DNA of 64,000 nucleotides from JAXGMV01 sp040768445 (GTDB lineage: Bacteria; Chloroflexota; Anaerolineae; Anaerolineales; Anaerolineaceae): the NCBI GenBank assembly GCA_040768445.1, contig JAXGMV010000001.1, positions 2,108,001-2,172,000 of the forward strand. Reading direction: 5' to 3'. Every line of letters starts with the position of its first letter. Position 1 is the first letter of the stretch. The notes below the pieces were generated by a model. The model searched no databases. It was given only the letters and a program-made list of their open reading frames with translations, and was not told the origin of the DNA. Below, piece by piece: positions 58,650 to 64,000 of this stretch. The translations under genes were made by a program, and so were the position numbers.

Positions 58650-60545
58650 GTGAGCATTTGGCAGTTAGCTCTTCCCGTTTTTAGAACACTCAGCCAAATA
58701 TTAATGGCAGGCGTGGCAATAAATGCATTTTCTCTCCTGCTATATGCTTCCTATTTTAATCTTAAAGACAAAGTGGCAAGAACTTTTGTCATTATACTTT
58801 TCTGCCTTGTTATTATTTACTCTGCCGAGGCAATTGGCAGTACCTTTTCACGGTCTGATGAAATCGAATTTTGGCTGCGTGTTGAGTGGATTGGTATTTT
58901 GATCTTACCGGCAGCCTATTTTCATTTTTCTGATGCTTTATTGACTATCACTGGAAAGCCAAGCCGGGGACGGCGAAGCCTGCTTGTTAAATTGTTGTAT
59001 ATCTTTACTGCATTGATGCTGCTTGCTTTACCGTTCCCTCAATTCTTCAATGCTGTAATCCTTGACCAGCAGGTACCTCACCTTGAAAATACACTTGTAA
59101 CGACACTATTTACGCTCTACTACCTGATCATTATCTTTTTTTCCATCTACAATTTTTTACGAGCTTACCGTCGAACAAAGACACCGACAAGCCGTCGAAG
59201 GATGCTCTACCTGATTATTGCCAGCCTTGCGCCAATTCTGGGTAGTTTTCCGTTCATGTTGTTCGGTTCAGGTTTTGCCGGCAAACATCCCCTCATATTT
59301 TGGATAAGCGTTGCATTTACCAATGTCATTGTCGGAGCGCTTATCAACGTAATGGCTTACTCAGTTTCGTTTTATGGTGTATCCTGGCCGGACAGGGTAA
59401 TAAAGAGCAGGCTGTTCAAGTGGATTATGCGCGGACCTGTTGCTGCCGGTCTTACACTTGGGATAATGACTTCGATAAACAGGGTAGGTAACACGTTTGA
59501 CATACCATATACCGGCACTGTGTCCAGTGTTGTGATGCTCTTGAGCTTTTTGATCATACAGTATGGAATCACCCTTTTTCGGCCTCTGGGCGAACGCGTA
59601 TTATTGTTTGGTGACGACCGTGATGAAATTGAGAAATTACACACCCTTGAAAACCGGCTGCTGACGCGCAATGATCTCGTTCAATTGCTAGAACTTCAAC
59701 TTTCGGCTTTATGTGATAGTTTGCAGGTCAGTGGGGCTTACCTGGGCACCCTGCAGGAAAACAACAAAGCGATTTTCGTGTCAATTGGAGATAATAGTCG
59801 CGATGAACCTGCTCTGCGGGTGAACTTTCAACAGGCAGTGCGTCAAAATGGGTCAGTGTCCGATATCTTTCAATGGGGTGATGATCTACTTGTTGCCTTA
59901 AAACGACAGATTGATGAAGAGCCGGCACAATTAATTGGTGTTTTAGGAATCAGCAATTCTACATTTTCGATGTTTGACCCTGAACGTTTGGTCACGTTGC
60001 AGCGACTCGCTGAGCGGATCACCACCTCGTTATCAGATTGGCTGCAGCTTCAATCATCATTTGAGTCTCTTCAAGCTATTGTTCCCGGAGATGAATGGCT
60101 GCTCAGGCTGAGAGGTACAGGAAAAATTGAAGCAGATCAACTAATTGCAGGCAATGTAAATATTGAGACACAGGAAATCTCTAACTGGGTTAGAGATGCG
60201 CTTACGCATTACTGGGGGGGACCAAAATTTACTAAAAGTCCATTGCTGCAGCTGAAAGTGGTGCGTGACGCAATGGAAAAAAATGACAATAATAGTGCAC
60301 AGGCCTTGCGGACGATTTTGAAGGAAGCTATTGATAGAACAAAACCTGAGGGTGATCGCCGATTCACCGCTGAATGGATTATATATAACATCCTGGAGAT
60401 GAAGTTTCTCGAAGGAAGGAAAGTGCGGGAAATTGCCTTGAAGCTGGCTGTTTCTGAGGCAGATTTATACAGGAAACAACGCATGGCAATAGACGCAGTG
60501 GCAGAAAGCTTGAGAGAGATGGAGCAAAATGCCAGAGAAAATTGA
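58650..60545 (+). CDS. Membrane sensor protein: 7TM (histidine-kinase-type) N-terminus, GAF-like middle, HTH C-terminus
   Basis: 631 residues. Seven to nine transmembrane helices (about residues 10-310) resemble the 7TM input region of sensor kinases, but no kinase domain follows. Residues about 345-475 look like a GAF-type domain (LVQLLELQLSALCDSLQVSGAYLGTL ... LIGVLGISN ... RLVTLQRLAERITTSL). The C-terminal part ends in an HTH-like helix pair, FLEGRKVREIALKLAVSEADLYRKQRMAIDAVAESL. This suggests a membrane-bound one-component regulator. Ligand and targets are unknown. GTG start at 58650 without a good ribosome-binding site. An AT-rich spacer follows. Confidence 0.7.
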   Translation: MSIWQLALPVFRTLSQILMAGVAINAFSLLLYASYFNLKDKVARTFVIILFCLVIIYSAEAIGSTFSRSDEIEFWLRVEWIGILILPAAYFHFSDALLTITGKPSRGRRSLLVKLLYIFTALMLLALPFPQFFNAVILDQQVPHLENTLVTTLFTLYYLIIIFFSIYNFLRAYRRTKTPTSRRRMLYLIIASLAPILGSFPFMLFGSGFAGKHPLIFWISVAFTNVIVGALINVMAYSVSFYGVSWPDRVIKSRLFKWIMRGPVAAGLTLGIMTSINRVGNTFDIPYTGTVSSVVMLLSFLIIQYGITLFRPLGERVLLFGDDRDEIEKLHTLENRLLTRNDLVQLLELQLSALCDSLQVSGAYLGTLQENNKAIFVSIGDNSRDEPALRVNFQQAVRQNGSVSDIFQWGDDLLVALKRQIDEEPAQLIGVLGISNSTFSMFDPERLVTLQRLAERITTSLSDWLQLQSSFESLQAIVPGDEWLLRLRGTGKIEADQLIAGNVNIETQEISNWVRDALTHYWGGPKFTKSPLLQLKVVRDAMEKNDNNSAQALRTILKEAIDRTKPEGDRRFTAEWIIYNILEMKFLEGRKVREIALKLAVSEADLYRKQRMAIDAVAESLREMEQNAREN

Positions 60546-60637
60546 CCCGCTGATTTTGTTATATCATATATAAAATATCAATATAATTAATCATATATTT
60601 ATTTATTGTTGCCATGGAAGAGCGATGGGGAGGTTGA

Positions 60638-61585
60638 ATGGATTGTTGTGCTAATGCCCCGATAGATCACCAGGATAATGGGGCAGAACCTGATGAAGGC
60701 TGGTGGGCTGCTGTTCTTGCAGAAGAAGACAAAAAATCAACAACTGCAAAATTTAAACCTCAGGCAGTGATGATAGATGATAATCTCAATAAGCCGGATT
60801 GGGATTATGTTCAGTATTTACTTGAGAAAGACGAAATAATAATTCTCGAAACCTATTCTTATAATCGCGGGGGACTGCTTGTGCAGTCAGATCGGATCCA
60901 TGGGTTTGTGCCTATCTCTCATTTGATAGATATGCCCTGTGGTGTCGACGAAGAAACCAGGGATTTACGGCTTAGAGAATACCTGGGTAAACACATTCGG
61001 TTGAAGGTGATTGAATGTGACCCCCAGCAGGATAGAGTAGTTTTATCAGAGCGAGCCGCACTGGCTGGAAGTGGTAAAAGGAAAGCGCTGATTGAATCTT
61101 TGAAGCCCGGTGACGAGGTGTGTGGCACAGTCACAAATATCACCGATTTTGGCGTCTTTGTTGATCTTGGCGGTTTGGAGGGTTTAATACATGTATCAGA
61201 ATTGTCCTGGGGCAGGGTGCAGAACCCGAGGGATATTTTGAACCTTGATGACCAAATCTTTACTGTTGTGCTGAATGTTAACGAAGAAAATGGCAGAGTT
61301 GCACTGAGCTTGAAAAAGCGTTTGCCAAACCCATGGGAGCTGCTAAAAAGCAGTTATGAAATCGGTGATGTCACTGATGCGATTGTCACGTCCATTACAC
61401 ATTTTGGGGTTTTTGCCAGGCTTGACCTTGGAATTGAAGGTTTAATTCATGTATCTTCGTTGGATGCTAATAATTCAAGACAAGAACTTGAAAAACTGTA
61501 CCCGATTGGGAATACAATTCGGGTTAAAATAATCCATATTGATATCGATAAACGAAGACTTGGGTTAAGACTGGCAGTGAATTAA
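60638..61585 (+). CDS. S1 RNA-binding-domain protein (three S1 repeats)
   Basis: 315 residues. After an acidic N-terminus (about 50 residues) come three S1/OB domains: a divergent first (DEIIILETYSYNRGGLLVQSDRIHGFVPISHLID), a canonical second (GDEVCGTVTNITDFGVFVDLGGLEGLIHVSELSWG) and a third (GDVTDAIVTSITHFGVFARLDLGIEGLIHVSSLD). It resembles a short ribosomal protein S1 (RpsA-like) as found in Gram-positives, which helps mRNA binding, or a related RNA-binding regulator. Its stop overlaps the ftsK start (TAATG), so it is translated together with ftsK. Confidence 0.85.
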   Translation: MDCCANAPIDHQDNGAEPDEGWWAAVLAEEDKKSTTAKFKPQAVMIDDNLNKPDWDYVQYLLEKDEIIILETYSYNRGGLLVQSDRIHGFVPISHLIDMPCGVDEETRDLRLREYLGKHIRLKVIECDPQQDRVVLSERAALAGSGKRKALIESLKPGDEVCGTVTNITDFGVFVDLGGLEGLIHVSELSWGRVQNPRDILNLDDQIFTVVLNVNEENGRVALSLKKRLPNPWELLKSSYEIGDVTDAIVTSITHFGVFARLDLGIEGLIHVSSLDANNSRQELEKLYPIGNTIRVKIIHIDIDKRRLGLRLAVN

Positions 61586-63807
61586 TGGGACAACCGGTAA
61601 GGACAAAAAGAACAACAAACAACAGGAAAACCTCTTCACCAAGAAAAAGCATACCTGAAAATCAACCGTCACAATTTCTTACGTCATTAAATGCTCTTTG
61701 GTTACGTTTTCGACGGTTCAGTCTTGATATTCTTGGAGTGCTACTCATAGCTTTAACTTTAATGACGATCCTTGGAATGTTAGGACTGACAAGTGGAACT
61801 TTCATTGATGCTTGGGTTCCGTTTTTGCAAAGATGGTTTGGCTGGGGGCGTTTCTTAATTCTGCTGGCAGCCATGCTGCTGTCGTTGTTCCTGTTGAAAA
61901 ATCACATTAAGCTGTTTCCAAAAATTGTACCGGCGAAGTTATTTGGCTTGGAATTGATCTTATTCCTCCTGTTGACAATTATGGCAATGATTGGAGGAAG
62001 CTCCCTCGAGAGAGCAGAGCAGGGCAAAGATGGCGGAATTATTGGTTGGGGTCTGGCTGAAGGCGCCAGGATGTTGTTTCCCGATGGTCTGGACTGGTTC
62101 ATCATTCTTGTCTTACTCGCCGCATTATTGTTTTATGTTTTCGATATTGGCAGACACCTGCTCAGGCTGCTAAGAGGACTGGATTCTCGCATATCAGCCA
62201 TTCAGAATAAGTCACATCACGTGGATGCAATGAACGAAAATATTGCCATAGAAAGTGATTTAACTTTAGCAACTTCATCAGTTGGTGTGACTTCTGAGGC
62301 AAAGGGCGCAAAGAAGTCCGGTAAAGCCAGCCATGATGTCTTCTCTGTCAAACGCCCCCATACACTGCCTGGTCTTGAGATTCTGCTGGATGAGATCACT
62401 TATAAATTCAATGAAGAGAATATCCATAACACAGCCAGTCAAATAGAACAGGCGTTATTTGAGTTTGGCATTCCAGCAAGGGTAATTGGTTACCGGGTTG
62501 GACCGACGATTACACAGTTTGCAGTGGAGCCTGGATATGTCGAAAAAACTGCTCCCGATGGATCAATTCAAAAACAGAAAATTAGAGTCTCCCAAATACA
62601 AAGCCTTCAAAGAGATCTTGCATTGGCTTTATCGGCGGAGAGAATGCGAATTGAAGCCCCGGTTCCTGGTCAGTCATTTGTAGGTATTGAGGTGCCCAAT
62701 ATACAGGGTGAACTTGTTCGGTTGAAGCCGCTGCTGCAGTCACAGGCATTTCAAAAGGCCGGCACACCTCTATCTATCGCTATTGGCAAAGATGTCTCGG
62801 GTCAAGCTGTTATTGCTGACCTTAGCCGCATGCCGCATCTCTTGATTGCCGGTACCACCGGCTCTGGAAAATCTGTGGCGATCGCTTCGATCACATTTTG
62901 CCTGGCGATGAACAATCAACCGAAAGACCTTCGCCTGATCATGCTTGATCCAAAAATGGTGGAACTGATAAGATTTAATGGTCTGCCGCACATTTTGGGA
63001 AAAGTGGAAACCAATCCTGAAAGGATTATCGGCGTTCTACGTTGGGCATTATCTGAAATGGATCGGCGCTACCGTTTGCTTGAGCAGGCAAAAACGCGTG
63101 ATATTGATACTTACAATCGAAAGATTAGCCGGCAGAACGGCGAAAAGCTGCCCAAAATTGTCATCCTGATAGACGAACTTGCAGACCTGATGATGTCTGC
63201 TCCAGATCAGACGGAGCACAGTATCGTCCGCCTTGCACAAATGGCGCGGGCAACGGGCATTCACCTTGTTATTGCTACCCAACGTCCAAGCACAGACGTA
63301 ATAACTGGCTTGATAAAAGCCAATTTTCCCGCCAGAATATCGTTTTCTGTTGCCTCCTCAGTTGATTCGCGAGTTATTTTGGATACCAATGGCGCTGAAA
63401 CGTTGTTAGGGCGCGGCGACATGCTGTTTCTTCCCCCTGAAGCGAGCAGTCCCATTCGAACGCAAGGCGTCATGGTATCTGACCAGGAGATTGAAAACCT
63501 GATTAACTTCTGGCGAGAGACAGCTCTCTCAGATATCGTTCCTCCTCCATGGGAGGGTTTGATCGAAGATGAGAAGGGTGGTACAGATTCACTTATGGAT
63601 CAAGCGATTTCGATCGTGCGCAAGTCCCAGCGGGCAAGCGCTTCATTGCTGCAGCGCAGGCTTAGAATTGGGTATCCTCGGGCGGCAAGATTAATTGATG
63701 AGTTAGAGGAAGAGGGGATCATTGGTCCTAATCTGGGTGGCGGTAAGGATAGAGATGTGCTTATTCCTCCAATAGAAGAAGACGAAGAGTCTTTTGAAGA
63801 TGAATAA
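61585..63807 (+). CDS. ftsK: DNA translocase FtsK/SpoIIIE
   Basis: A 740-residue DNA pump for chromosome segregation at the septum. Four hydrophobic helices occupy about residues 45-195, a linker runs to about 250, and the alpha/beta motor holds Walker A AGTTGSGKS (residues 422-430), LDPKMVELIRFNGLPHIL, Walker B IVILIDELADLMM and MARATGIHLVIATQRPSTDVITG. The C-terminal gamma winged helix (QRASASLLQRRLRIGYPRAARLIDELEEEGI) binds KOPS-like sequences. Length is typical of the short-linker form. The start ATG overlaps the upstream stop by one base. Confidence 0.95.
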   Translation: MGQPVRTKRTTNNRKTSSPRKSIPENQPSQFLTSLNALWLRFRRFSLDILGVLLIALTLMTILGMLGLTSGTFIDAWVPFLQRWFGWGRFLILLAAMLLSLFLLKNHIKLFPKIVPAKLFGLELILFLLLTIMAMIGGSSLERAEQGKDGGIIGWGLAEGARMLFPDGLDWFIILVLLAALLFYVFDIGRHLLRLLRGLDSRISAIQNKSHHVDAMNENIAIESDLTLATSSVGVTSEAKGAKKSGKASHDVFSVKRPHTLPGLEILLDEITYKFNEENIHNTASQIEQALFEFGIPARVIGYRVGPTITQFAVEPGYVEKTAPDGSIQKQKIRVSQIQSLQRDLALALSAERMRIEAPVPGQSFVGIEVPNIQGELVRLKPLLQSQAFQKAGTPLSIAIGKDVSGQAVIADLSRMPHLLIAGTTGSGKSVAIASITFCLAMNNQPKDLRLIMLDPKMVELIRFNGLPHILGKVETNPERIIGVLRWALSEMDRRYRLLEQAKTRDIDTYNRKISRQNGEKLPKIVILIDELADLMMSAPDQTEHSIVRLAQMARATGIHLVIATQRPSTDVITGLIKANFPARISFSVASSVDSRVILDTNGAETLLGRGDMLFLPPEASSPIRTQGVMVSDQEIENLINFWRETALSDIVPPPWEGLIEDEKGGTDSLMDQAISIVRKSQRASASLLQRRLRIGYPRAARLIDELEEEGIIGPNLGGGKDRDVLIPPIEEDEESFEDE

Positions 63808-63849
63808 ACTGAATGCTATTTCAAGAGACTTGAAGTGAAAATTTGCGAG

Positions 63850-63855
63850 TATAAT
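63850..63855 (+). promoter_or_regulatory. -10 element before the CDP-alcohol phosphatidyltransferase gene
   Basis: A perfect TATAAT lies 20 nt upstream of the GTG start. A -35 of GACTTG (63827-63832) at 17 bp is weak. Confidence 0.45.
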
Positions 63856-63875
63856 GGCGTGAATCGGAGTGATGA

Positions 63876-64000
63876 GTGGAAGAAGCCTTGAAAGAAGAAC
63901 AACCTAAGACTTTTACAGATTACCTGAGGAAAGTCTTCAAGCATATCCTTGACCCGGTAGCAGGGTGGCTGGTTAAGATTGGACTACATCCCAATGTTGT
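63876..64000 (+). CDS. CDP-alcohol phosphatidyltransferase family protein (3' truncated)
   Basis: The gene runs off the right edge; 41 codons are visible. GTG at 63876 follows GGAG six bases upstream. The reading frame gives KTFTDYLRKVFKHILDPVAG and then WLVKIGLHPNVV, the usual N-terminus of CDP-alcohol phosphatidyltransferases (phosphatidylglycerophosphate or phosphatidylinositol-phosphate synthases), whose catalytic DG..AR motif would lie just beyond the window. Two TGA triplets right before the GTG exclude a longer start. Confidence 0.72.
   Translation, partial: MEEALKEEQPKTFTDYLRKVFKHILDPVAGWLVKIGLHPNV

Noticed and set aside
60546..60637. AT-rich spacer with short palindromes as an origin or attachment site
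   Set aside because: The repeats (ATATCATATATA-like) are short and imperfect. A TATAAT at 60582-60587 is possible as a -10 but has no -35 partner.

Overview
The window looks like a chromosomal segment from a monoderm, mid-GC bacterium, most probably Chloroflexota, class Anaerolineae. The supporting signs are a full-length division and cell-wall cluster of the mraZ-to-ftsZ type, T-box control of an isoleucyl-tRNA synthetase, a membrane-sensor/helix-turn-helix protein of a kind I associate with Anaerolineae, lipoproteins with standard lipoboxes, and no outer-membrane assembly genes. The taxonomic call is inference from gene content, not from a marker search. I see no phage, transposon, CRISPR array, rRNA or tRNA gene.

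Layout. 1-7.5 kb (+): the end of a SUMF1-fold protein. Then comes a complete ECF-type importer (S component, a small unknown membrane protein, two ATPases, EcfT) followed directly by two tandem uridine-phosphorylase paralogues and an MFS permease. 7.5-12.6 kb: a zinc-methyltransferase-like URO-D family protein (-), a class C beta-lactamase-fold hydrolase (+), and an orphan family 5 solute-binding lipoprotein (+). 12.7-28.9 kb (-): one 15-gene dcw operon, mraZ-rsmH-ftsL-ftsI-murF-mraY-murD-ftsW-murG-cvpA-like-murC-murB-ftsQ-ftsA-ftsZ. It is driven by a strong promoter overlapped by four MraZ boxes in exact 10-bp phase. murE and ddl are absent. 29-44 kb: mixed housekeeping genes (EamA protein, membrane glycosyltransferase-like protein, yifB, deoB, DUF218 protein, patB, rRNA methyltransferase-like gene, proC, lipoprotein, mtaB), then a KimA-like potassium permease with two TrkA/RCK proteins. 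43.8-47.5 kb (+): rpmH-rnpA-yidD-(beta-propeller lipoprotein)-yidC-jag. 47.5-64 kb (+): pyrimidine nucleoside phosphorylase, T-box leader and a type 2-like ileS, ribA, a DUF123 protein, lspA-rluD, threonine aldolase, punA, an unknown membrane protein, a GNAT protein, the 7TM sensor regulator, a triple-S1 protein coupled to ftsK, and the start of a CDP-alcohol phosphatidyltransferase.

How the genes fit together. Nucleoside salvage recurs: the ECF importer plus two Udp paralogues, with deoB, pdp and punA elsewhere, could take nucleosides in and feed ribose 1-phosphate to central metabolism. The dcw operon covers most of the lipid II pathway and the divisome. The rpmH-jag block handles ribosome protein L34, tRNA maturation and membrane protein insertion.

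The observations most worth following are: (1) an asymmetric ECF ATPase pair in which both deviant motifs fall in the same composite ATP site; (2) the small membrane protein inside the ECF operon; (3) a Gln-to-Glu change at the base-recognition position of the second Udp paralogue; (4) the phased MraZ operator array; (5) MurG with Gly in place of the conserved His of GGTGGH; (6) the T-box/type 2 IleRS pairing; (7) genes that appear to be leaderless. Only one gene-free stretch exceeds 300 bases (48879-49284), and it is the T-box leader region. I did not find a clear new defence or mobile system.
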